Positions 54,795 to 64,000 of a stretch of 64,000 bases of DNA are shown here, piece by piece. Numbering within the stretch: the first letter of the stretch is position 1; each line of letters opens with the position of its first letter. The position numbers were made by a program, and so were the translations under genes. Under the pieces are notes generated by a model. The model did no database searches. It was not told where the DNA came from and saw only the letters and a program-made list of their open reading frames with translations. Source of the stretch: Apostichopus japonicus (lineage: Eukaryota; Echinodermata; Holothuroidea; Aspidochirotida; Stichopodidae). The stretch is taken from NCBI RefSeq assembly GCF_037975245.1, contig NC_092576.1:26051611-26115610 (forward strand), given 5' to 3'.

Positions 54795-55060
54795 GTTAGG
54801 CTCGATTTTCCTATTGACTCAGTGTGGTGTTAGGCTATACCGAGTGGTCGAAGATTATGGTCGAAGGTATCAGCAGAATTGAACGTATGGGCTATTCCAT
54901 TGATATTTTTAGAACAGCTAAATGTGACACAATTTAAGCAAATAAACAGGTGGTTAGGCTAGATTTTCCCATCGACTTACTGTGATGTTAGGCTAATACC
55001 ATGTGGTTCGAGATTGAGATATAATTGAACGTTTTCGGTGGAAATTTACTGAAAGATATA
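54795..55060. repeat. Two units of the ATTGACTTAGTG repeat family
   Basis: Related to 23880-24360: CTATTGACTCAGTGTGGTGT TAGGCT at 54811 and CATCGACTTACTGTGATGTT AGGCT at 54970, with AGCAAATAAACAG(A/G)TGGTTAGGC between. It lies immediately right of the LTR element. Confidence 0.75.
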
Positions 55061-55830
55061 CTGCAATATCAGGGAATTGATAATGTACAACTACCTACAG
55101 TAGTTTGTTCAACAACATCGATTAAGTTTTGGCTAGTGGACTAGGCTTTGCCAAACTTTTATGTTCGATCTTCGAGGGTAAAGTTCGAAGGTTTATACAT
55201 ATATCGCCCAAGCCTACCCCCCCCCCCTCTCTCTCTCTCTTTCTCTCCACCTAAAAAAAAATATTGGTTCAACTATTGCGATTAATTTAGGCAGGTACGT
55301 GGTTGGTCCCAACGGCCAGATCCTTATATACCTAATTGATTAAACATTCATTTCTCGCAACAACAAAAGAACTGTCGTTGACTCAATTTTCAGGCAAATC
55401 GTAAACCGTCCCCCCCCCCCAAAAAAAACACACATCTTAGGCTCACATGATATTGATTATAGCTAAACCATGTAGGAAAGCTATATGGGGAAGTAATTAT
55501 AGCTCATGCAAAAGTTGGTATTTTGCTGGTTAGAAATAATGGCAGTATTTCTAGACATAGGTAAAAGTTACTTAAGCCGAACTATGTGAACTCAAGTTAT
55601 GGAAATCTTTGTAGGACCACTGCTATTGACGTTTGACATCCACCAGAAAAGAATAGGACTCTTAAACTAAAAAGAGCAATTCTCTATAAAACATATCAAA
55701 TGAATCCAATTATCCTTCTTGAGTGTGTTTCAAGCTAGACCTGACGAACATATATAATACCCATTCATGATGACCATGTTAGGTTTCTTTTCTTCATAAA
55801 ATAAAAACAACCAACATAACGTCTTTTAAA
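55061..55830. other. AT-rich stretch, no gene
   Basis: Contains (C)8(TC)n at about 55219-55246 and a C/A-run near 55410-55430. No coding region. Confidence 0.4.
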
Positions 55831-55889
55831 TGTACTTTTTATTGAATGAATGAAATCATTTCAAATGCCTCAGCTCCACAGAAAAAAAC

Positions 55890-57000
55890 AGAACACGTCT
55901 TCCAGCTCAGAGGAGCAAAAAACTTAAGAAGGATGACATCAGAAAAGCTGCACCCACCTAACATATTGAACCTGACATTAGGAACATGGCTATGATGGCT
56001 GGGTTTTCAGAATTGATGGATGCCATCCATCCACCACCTACCTTGGAACCATCCAGCCAACTGGATTCCCTACCCTCGGTGCTTGCTGAAAGCAGAGAGG
56101 AGCTAGAAGGACTGGAGACCAAATCCGAATAGATTACAAGGTTGGAGGATCAGGTTGAAGCTGAAAAATCAAAAGTCTTGGAGCTGCAGCTAAAGGGTAT
56201 GTGTTTATCAACCTATCACTGGTATTTCTTTTCTGTTTCAACCCCAATTATCAGACAGTATGCTAATGTCACATGCTTTTCTCTATATCTGATGCAGAGC
56301 AAATACCACATGATGTAAAGTACCACATCTCTTCACTGATGGAATTGATGAACAAGTTTCATCAGAGTCAAGGTGCCAGCAAATTAACACTGCAAAGACT
56401 TAGCAGATCAAACATTGTTGTTGAGTGTTACCCTCCGAGTGTTAATGATGCAGATCTTCTTCCCCCATCTCCGCTACAATGCCCATTCCCACTGACGCCA
56501 CCAGATTTGCAGGCAGAACAAAGTTTGCCACACAAATTGTAACAGCTGGAGCAGTACGCTGTTAAGAAGAACAATCCCTACCACCTGCTAAATGGTACAA
56601 TCAAATTAGTGTTCTCTCAGTTGGAGCTGGCGTCGTGTTCCGGTTTGGGGCTCCGAACAAATGGAAATGGAACAACAGCAGGCCCAACCCTCTGGAGCAA
56701 GTAAAAGTTCTGGCGACAAAAGGTTAGAGTTCATAACCTAAGGTTAATCACATTGTCTGGCATGCTGACCTGTCCACACCACAGCCATCAGTTCAAGCAC
56801 ATGCGACTTTTCTTTTTTTTTTCCAGTGTACGGCGAATCCCATCCGACTGGTTTATACATTTCTAAAAAAGCAACACCAGGACCCAGGGGTTAGAATATG
56901 TCCCTTCTTTTGAGAGCTGTTTAAAGAAAAAGGGCAAACCAATGACTAGTGAATTACCAAGTTCATTGAAAATGCCAGCCCTGCTCGCAGCCTCAACTCT
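55890..57000 (+). pseudogene. Decayed multi-exon gene, unrecognised
   Basis: Several exon-like plus-strand blocks. In 55970-56200 a frame reads MAMMAGFSELMDAIHPPPTL...QLDSLPSVLAESREELEGLE and, after a TAG, ITRLEDQVEAEKSKVLELQL (coiled coil). In 56295-56540, after a CTGATGCAG acceptor, it reads EQIPHDVKYHISSLMELMNK ... NIVVECYPPSVNDADLL. In 56553-56725 it reads YAVKKNNPYHLLNGTIKLVF SQLELASCSG. At least one stop breaks the first block. The coiled coil plus C-terminal LL..TIKLVFSQLELA is reminiscent of BEN-domain proteins, but this is not certain. Confidence 0.4.
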
Positions 57001-57787
57001 CCTGAATGATCTAGTAATCAAAACAGATACACGGTTTTGCTTTTCTAAGTATTTACATTATTAAAGGAATGCTCCTTGAGGTTATCAGAGAAAGATATTA
57101 ATTCCTGGCAATTACAAAATGACATCAGGTCATGCAAGCCTCACATTAAGGGGCCGGGAGCCAGTTGATTCCACTTTTGGCTCACGGTCTTTTGGTTTCA
57201 GAAGGACTGGGAGCCATTTTCATGTTAACAAGTGGCACAAATGCACATTATACTTCATGCAACTCTTCTCATGTAAAAAAGATGTATCCTTTTATATGTA
57301 CCAAACCACCTCTGGGATTTTGCAGAAAGAAAAGGAAAAGATTTACTACAAATTTGCAAAGTAAAAAAATATTGACATCCTACCAAGAAACCATGTACCG
57401 TAACTATTTATGTATATATAGCGAATGGCCTAACCGCCTGAATGGGTATGAAGTTCATGTTACATGTAAGTGGCCTGAAATGCACTAAGAAAAGTTACTC
57501 AAAATATCCCTCTTAAAAGCAATCTCAGAAAAATCATCTTCAATCTTTACCAAAATGTAAATTTTAATTACCTATTTCTTACATTCTTACATTCCGGCAT
57601 CGTAACTTGTCAAGACTTACAGTAGAACAATACCATATTGATTTAAAGAAATCAAAACGACTAAAAACTACTCCAATACTGTTTTTTAACATGAAAAATT
57701 TGCATTTACTCATGCGTCATTAATTTCAGCAAAATTACAGGCCATATTTCGAGGCCTGTTCTAAATGTTACAACCTACCGTTAGGCC
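57001..57787. other. Stretch left of ISL2EU-like element
   Basis: Small ORFs at 57119-57364 and 57165-57488 have no recognisable content. No gene is supported. Confidence 0.35.
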
Positions 57788-57899
57788 TAATAGACAAATG
57801 CGGTTTCGGAAGTCACGTGACTTGAATTGGGTGTTTACATTTTGTTTAATTTTCGCGGAACCGGTCGCCTTGCTTGCCGAACTGTGTTAGACAAATGCA

Positions 57900-58688
57900 A
57901 TGGCGTCGAATTGTAGGTGTTGCAAACTTCATTTTGATTGCTGTATATGTTGGATAAGTAACGACCTTAATTTCACAAAATGTTTTTCAGAAGTACCTCA
58001 GTTCGTTCCCGCAACATGGGCCGATTGGATTTCCACAGCTGGTAAGGGTGATACCGGTAACAAAAGTTGGAAGTTTTTTAAAGAGGGCTGCATCCATGAT
58101 ATTTACGTAGGCCTACGTGATTTAGGCCAAGCAAGTGGTAGTACTGTTACTAACGCTAAACCTAACGTAATTCGCGCAAGATGCCATAGGTCGATGAAGA
58201 AAAATGAAGAGCCTCATAACGTATATATCTCGTTCGAAAAGGGAAAAAATCGTGCAAAATTAATCTCTGGACATTGCTCATGTAAAGCGGGGAGTGGTGG
58301 ACATTGTAATCATGTGTTTGCCTTACTGTTTCAGCTTAATGATTTTTCATCATATGGAATTAGCGAAATACCTGTGGGTTCAACCTGTACAAGTAAACCA
58401 CAGCAGTGGCATATACCTCGCTCTACAAACATTACGCCATTGCCAGTAATGGCTACTCATTTTGCAAATGCTGTAACTGATAAAAAGGACGATAGTAGGA
58501 AGAAGGACCCTGTTCGATGCAAACTCTATGATGCTCGAGGTTTCAGTGTATCTGATGAACTGTCTGCTTCAGCGGTTGATGCCCATGTTACATACCTTAA
58601 AAAGCTGGCGAAACCACCCCCTTTTTCATACCTTTTGATGGAACAAGATACACCAAAAAACATAAAAACTTTGGAAATGTACCCGTAG
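57900..58688 (+). pseudogene. SWIM zinc-finger N-terminal part of YqaJ protein
   Basis: 262 codons. A C-x-C-xn-C-x-H SWIM finger is at about residues 127-138 (GHCSCKAGSGGHCNHVFALL), preceded by NVYISFEKGKNRAKLISGH. SWIM domains bind DNA or protein and often precede YqaJ domains in transposon-encoded proteins. The frame ends at a TAG at 58686. The continuation (VGSCLSYQLFDCANL) lies in another frame from about 58675, so a one- or two-base shift near the A-rich 58650-58675 breaks the gene. Confidence 0.8.
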
Positions 58689-58689
58689 G

Positions 58690-59552
58690 CTCTTGCCTGT
58701 CATATCAACTCTTTGACTGTGCTAATCTCACAACACAATTTAAGCACTCGTTAGATTTCTTTCCAAATTTCAGTGATATTGATAACCAAATGTGTAAGTC
58801 ATTTCCAAAATTACCTGCTGATGACTTAACTATACATTTTGATCTGGATTGTGTGTCCTGTGTTACACAAAAGGATTGGTTTAATGAAAATATATCCATT
58901 TCCATTGAGGATTCTCATGTACTTCAGAAAAGGACAGTCATGCAGTATAAGTCTGCTGAATGGCAGTCAGCACGTAAGAAAAGATTAACAGCGTCAAACT
59001 TTGGCAAAGTTCTTGCTCGAAAAAAAACCTCCCACAGAAGCCATGTTCAAAGACATTTATGGTACAAAGGATTTGAGTAAAGTAGCTTCAATTCAACATG
59101 GATTGTCAAAAGAAAAGGAAGCCTTAAGTATTTACATTAAACAAATAAAAAAGAAAATTCCAAATTTTTGTGTCTTTGATTCCGGACTTGTTGTAAATCC
59201 CAAGCACCCACACCTAGGATGTACCCCTGATGGAAAGGTTTTTAACCCAGCTCTCAAGCCTTGTTTCGAATTACTTGAAATAAAGTGCCCAATGACGCAA
59301 CGAGGAAAGAAGGTGGAGGAGATTGTGAAATCCCATGACTTTTATATTGAACTTAAAGACAACAGTGAGGAATACATTCTTAAACGTGAACACAAGTTTG
59401 GTTACTTTACCCAAGTGCAAGGTCAGATGGCCCTAACTGGTTTAAAATGGTGTGATTTCATTGTTTATTTGAGTGACAGTAATGAAATGATTGCTACAAG
59501 AGTTCCTTTTGATGAAGAATATTGGACTGTCATTGCTTTACCAAAGCTTTAA
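58690..59552 (+). pseudogene. YqaJ-type exonuclease domain
   Basis: Two frames. 58790-59036 reads ...TVMQYKSAEWQSARKKRLTA SNFGKVLAR, and 59001-59552 reads FKDIYGTKDLSKVASIQHGL ... LGCTPDGKV ... LLEIKCP ... QVQGQMALTGLKWCDFIVYL. LGCTPDG and LEIKCP give the Asp and Glu-x-Lys of the lambda-exonuclease/YqaJ PD-(D/E)xK fold, and QVQGQMA the conserved Gln. The frame switches at an A8 run (59021-59028), which suggests slippage or an assembly indel. Confidence 0.87.
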
Positions 59553-59757
59553 CTCATTCTTCATCAAAAGCATACCATTTTTGATGTCATAGCTTATAGG
59601 AATAGTCCCATTGATTTTTGTTTATACATATATGGTAAAGAACCTTTCGACTACACTATGCTGTACTGAGTTTCTCAAAGAATTGGATTTTGAAAGTTGG
59701 ATAACAAACAAGAAACAGTCCAGATTTGATTTATTGTACCAAACATTGTCACTGGTA

Positions 59758-61153
59758 TTACTGAATTAAACAAAACAAGTGGAACCTCCTAACCTTCCCA
59801 ATAGCCCTTTCAACATGAATTCTATGCATGGCAATTGTCTGTGTCCTAATTACATCCTCTTCTGAGAAACTTCCCTTTGCTCTCAAAAAGGTGGGGATAT
59901 TGAGATTTAACCCCATTGCTTTCAATTCATTTTCAATATCAAAACCTTTGTCTGCCATAACTGCATCGCCTTTGTGTAGTTCCCCCATTTCTAGTTTTTG
60001 TTTAAGAACTGATAAGAAACCAGATCTTTTTACAATTTCTTTGTCGCTGATGGACCCCTCATATAGCTGGGAAACAAAAATTATACCCCCTTTAGGATCA
60101 ACACCAAGTAAACATTTTATTGTGGTGTGACTTTTGTAAGAACTGTAAGTTTCACTTTGCTTTTGGAGTGAACTTGGCACTTCAATTTGTAATTCGGTTG
60201 CATCTATGATTACAACTGTATTAGGGTACTTCTGGACAAATTCTTGGGGTGAATTACGACCGGGCCATATCTTTAATGACCCAAGAATAACATACAAGTA
60301 ATTAAACCAAGTTATCAGCTTTACTGATATACAGTACTTTCTGACAAATTGAATCTTTCAGCCAAGTCCAAATTGCTGAGTCCCATTCGCAATTTCATCA
60401 TAACCATCAAGAACTCATCTTCAATCAAGATTTTTTTCCCTGTATGTTTTGTTGATTCCACTGTGAGAGATATCCCTTCATTTAATTCTTCATCTTCAAA
60501 GAGTGATTCTGCATTTATTAATTTACTTCTTGCCTCTTTGGTGTCATAGTAAACTAAATTATTTCTATCTAAATTTGGGACTAAAAATCTAAGTGTTTCC
60601 TTAAACTGTGCATTTGAATTAAATCCAGTAAAATGAGTAAAGAATTTCTCCTCCTTTTTTTCTGTTGTGCTTTTAGACAGCAAATGAGATACAGAGAAAC
60701 TGTGCTGGCAAGGCAAGTCTAATTCCTCAAAACTGTAATCTTTCTGTGATATTTCTTGACACAGAGGATGGTCTCTGGGGGTCAAGTACATCACCCTCTC
60801 CTTCAGAAGCAGTGTCTGTTTCTTCGTCTTTATTTTCATGCCATACCTGTAATTTTCCTAACACTTGTCTTTCTGTACTTTCCCTCCCTGGCTCTGTCCA
60901 AATAAATTTTGAAGGTACAGCAGTTCTCTTCAACCTCTTCTTGTTTGCAAGTGGCTCGATGAAGTCATCTTCAGTAAAATGGCTTGAACATATTTTTGGC
61001 ATGTTTATTAACTCTGAAAAATTTGGGATCTCGTTTCATTTTTGTGATCCACAAATTTAATCTTTTCTTGTCTCGTAAAGGTAAACTATGAAAAGACAGA
61101 TCTTGTTTGTCGGATGAGTTTGTACAACCACCAGCACAGCAAAAATGAGGCAT
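59758..61153 (-). pseudogene. THAP + DDE transposase (ISL2EU/Harbinger-like)
   Basis: Starts at ATG 61153 with a THAP finger (MPHFCCAGGCTNSSDKQDLS, then PKICSSHFTEDDF). Linker frames follow, then an HTH (LRMGLSNLDLAERFNLSEST, frame 60839-60321). The DDE_4-type catalytic region is in frame 60297-59758, with Asp in VVIIDATELQ, Asp in VMADKGFDIE and Glu in HVERAIGKVRRF. Frame changes near 60988 (AAATTTTT run), 60750 and 60310 break it. The last could be an intron. The transposase would bind the terminal repeats via THAP and cut at TA. Confidence 0.87.
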
Positions 61154-61870
61154 TTTCCCTTGGTTTAGATTTTCGTTGACAAAGTTGTATGGTTTAAGTG
61201 CTCTACACAAGTAAAAGAAAAAAAAAAGTAAATAAAAGATAATCAATTTCAAAATCAAAAATGGTGTGGGTGAGATGTACAATATTTTGCTTATCTTTCT
61301 TTTTTCCCCTCTTTCCCAATGAAATTGCAAGTCGCCTGCCACAAATTTGTATTCTGTAGTAAGCCTTGTATTTACAAATTGTGTAAGCAGTAAAGGTGGG
61401 AGTGGGCCGGCGCCTATGAACAGTGTGTATACACAGGGGACTGATAAAGAACCTAGACCCTAGTCTAGGCCTACGCATACACGAAAACCTTACAACGTTA
61501 TCAAGCATGCACAGTATCATTACATTACAGCCTGTCTCCGCATTGGACCTAGCTTAATATGAAAATTGTAGCGAAACTGATGTAGGGCACTTGCACACAC
61601 GCAATCATCATGAACCGGGAGAAATGTTTTCCGATTCTTACTCAGTAACTCACCAACGGATTTTGTTCGGGGTTTCTTTATGATTTATATTCCTCCTCTT
61701 ACAACAGTTCGTTGCTCCTGTGATCCTTGGACGTATCTAAATCGTTTTCCGAAGAAACAGCGAGTACGACAAAATACGACTTTGTTTATACTCGGCAGTA
61801 ACTAGTATTTTGAGAGTACCCATTTCAGGTCACGTGACATATGTAAACAAACGAAACCGATTTTGTCTAT

Positions 61871-64000
61871 TAGCGCGACGGCTATGGATCCGACTCCGTG
61901 GCATATTGGCATTTTTGCCGTACCACTATGGACATTGCAGCAAACCTGACTTTTCTGTTTTAGTTGATGGGCTCCTAATATATTAAGTTGCTTGACATTG
62001 ATCGATTAACGTTCGCAACTTTTTGCGTTTAACGATCATATACTGTATTTTCTACAAGGTCATGCACAAGCCCTGCCCTAAAGAAGTAGTGCTGCAAGTG
62101 TTAGCCTAAGCTTCTTACTGTAATACTAGTGTTACTGTAAAGCTATATGTAATTTCGTGAGACAGTTGAGTTGACCTATCGTTTGATAAAACGTAACAGT
62201 ATATAATTTACTGTTACACTACCGTAGACTAGCCTACAGTACTGTGATCGCCTAACTATCGTACAAAAATTTTCAAGGATTGAAGAATTTCGAATAATAT
62301 CGCTTAATGAAGCAGAGAATTAACTGTGAACGGGCAAGGTGAAAGATTAGAATTTTCGAAGCCGTTCCAATAAAAATGTCGAAAACGAATCAATGAAATG
62401 AAAAGTATAGCCGCTCATCGGTTTTCCGCGTTCGCGGAATATCGGGGTAAATGCGGAATTCATGAAATCTTGAAAAGCGAGAAACACGGAATTTGTTTTT
62501 CCCACCGATGATCCTTTTAAAATGTATTTTCATGTGTAAATCAATTTACTTCAACAACGGGCGCGGAAATAATTTACCGGTAAAAAGAAAAATCGAAGTT
62601 AAAACAGTCAATTCAGCCAGTCAGCATGCAAACATTTACAGTACAGCTCCCGTATAAGAACCGTAAAAATCGTATTAAAACATTTACAACAGACTACAGA
62701 GCATAAACTCGTTGATAAAAAGGAAATGCTATTGTGTTCGATGAATGGAAATTAAAGTGGCCAAAAGAATTAGTGAGATGTTTGAAACAGCCGTTTCCTA
62801 CATCGTTCTTTGCTCATGATTCTGTGATAACTGTTAATGATATACATCTAGAAGGAAAGAGGACGATAGTACAGTGTTTTCCCATATAATGTTTTAATTA
62901 GGAAACTAGTCAATTGTCTTTAACCCCCTTTTTTACATAAAGGTTGTGTTCCATGAAGGAAAAATTCAGCTTAAATTCATTTTTAAACTTTTGGGAAGAT
63001 TTTGAAGAAAAGATAAACTTATAAAGGGCGTTTGATACAGTGCTAGGTGGAAAACATGTTCCTCGTCTGCATCCGCTTTTTTGTTTAGGTTTTTGCCATC
63101 CTTTTTTTCTGTAAAGTTTTGAACGAGATCAACATGTATTTTGCTTGGTCTATGACACCTGTCGCTACAGTGCTTAGGTTCAAACATTTGACAGTTTAAT
63201 TTCGCCAATAGCCTAGCCCTTTGTTGGATTTGTATTCCAAGCACAAGAAATCGTGTTTCAAATGGATGTTGAAGCTCAACGATTATTAAAATGCTTACCG
63301 TAAAATGCGGATGATGTTCAAACAACACATTTCGTATATTCCAATAAAGATCCGTGACGGAGGATAAACGGAAGTGCGTACGAACTACGATTTTGGTAAA
63401 ACTGGCAATTTTAGACAAGTTTTATTCTCACTCAGTAAGCCTTACTGATTAAAATTAGAAACTACATGTACATTTAAGTTTTAGATGTTGAAAATATCAT
63501 CTTTTATATTTAGGAGGATACAACAGATTTAGAACACCCAAACAATCCCCCTTCCCGACCACCTCAGAAAAAAAGAAACGTCTTGAAATGTACCATAGGC
63601 TCACAGTGCATTGACACGAAAGTTATTTGAATAACAGCTAGCTCTACACAGATTGTTTACATGTGTGTCGCCAGACAGTACAGTACTGCGCCAGACGTCA
63701 TTTGCATATTACACCAAAAGGCGGAATTCCTTTGCCTTGTATCAGATGTAGCTGGCTAGCAACAGGTGCACAGAATAAAATACCCTGGACAGACGGCCGA
63801 CATGCAATGTTTGTTGGGAGTGATTGACAGTTGCTTGGTTACAGAAAGACGCAGCCTTTTGTTTAGTTGAAACATTGCATGTTTTAGTCTGAACCATATT
63901 GAGTTATGGACGCGATCAATTCATTAGAATTCAGTTATTGATACATTGAAAAAGTTAACAACAGACCTCAGCCTGTATCCCAATCATAGATTTGTATATT
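61871..64000. other. Right flank, no gene recognised
   Basis: AT-rich. 62715-62875 is an inverted copy of the repeat at 34100-34260. A 150-codon minus-strand ORF (63418-62966) has no recognisable domain and is not called. Nothing else stands out. Confidence 0.45.
62715..62875. repeat. Dispersed repeat shared with 34100-34260 (inverted)
   Basis: Reverse complement matches 34100-34260 over about 160 bp at roughly 80% by eye. The best block is GAGATGTTTGAAACAGCCGT. Confidence 0.7.

Larger units (their letters stand above)
57790..61870. mobile_element. ISL2EU-like DNA transposon, 4.08 kb, complete ends
   Basis: Terminal inverted repeats ATAGACAAATGCGGTTTCG (left) and ATAGACAAAATCGGTTTCG (right, reverse complement), continuing with TCACGTGAC on both sides. 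TA flanks both ends (2-bp duplication candidate). Two convergent genes lie inside: SWIM/YqaJ nuclease on plus and THAP/DDE transposase on minus. This gene pair is, as I recall, typical of ISL2EU elements. Frames are broken at several places, often at homopolymers. Confidence 0.9.

Noticed and set aside
62966-63418. 150-codon minus-strand ORF
   Set aside because: No recognisable domain, repeat nearby, composition like translated AT-rich intergenic DNA; no splice or promoter support.

Overview
The window is eukaryotic nuclear DNA from an animal, most likely a marine invertebrate deuterostome (echinoderm or cephalochordate; the class cannot be fixed from sequence alone). The evidence is GT-AG introns, a recognisable metazoan RNA polymerase III subunit gene, dense SINE/LINE tails ending in (ATT)n, and elements of the Ty3/gypsy, DIRS, hAT-like, Tc1/mariner and ISL2EU kinds. 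Base composition is AT-rich, apart from a GC-rich island at about 10.4-11.7 kb.

The backbone is one gene on the minus strand, POLR3B (RPC2, second-largest subunit of RNA polymerase III). Eleven coding exons lie between the ATG at 39724 and the edge of the window. Together they give 1452 nt (484 codons) with no stop and with compatible phases at every junction. They cover the N-terminal protrusion and lobe and the start of the fork. The rest of the gene, more than half of the protein, lies beyond position 1. A short ORF on the plus strand (40432) sits head-to-head with exon 1.

The introns are filled with repeats. Intron 7 (7.1-14.05 kb) holds a pair of identical 418-bp direct repeats around a decayed interior with a DIRS-type tyrosine recombinase relic, two tRNA-type SINEs and a GC-rich repeat block. 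Intron 9 has a hAT-like MITE with an imperfect 8-bp target duplication and a 67-bp minisatellite. Intron 1 (27.9-39.6 kb) holds a BEN-domain pseudogene, a Tc1 relic, a U2-snRNA-headed retroposon, a 779-bp terminal-inverted-repeat element with a perfect 8-bp target duplication, and two copies of an element with arrays of a CGCCCAAC-type motif at its ends. Upstream of POLR3B (40-64 kb) come non-LTR retrotransposon pieces, a 9.2-kb Ty3/gypsy element with two 722-bp LTRs, an exon-like pseudogene, and a 4.08-kb ISL2EU-like transposon carrying SWIM/YqaJ and THAP/DDE genes.

The most unusual signal is in POLR3B itself. Four separate minisatellites (101, ~150, ~55 and 53 bp units) have repeat units that include or are homologous to an exon/intron boundary: the donor of exons 11, 3 and 8, and the acceptor region of exon 7. 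Each true splice site is therefore followed or preceded by up to about 25 tandem copies of itself.
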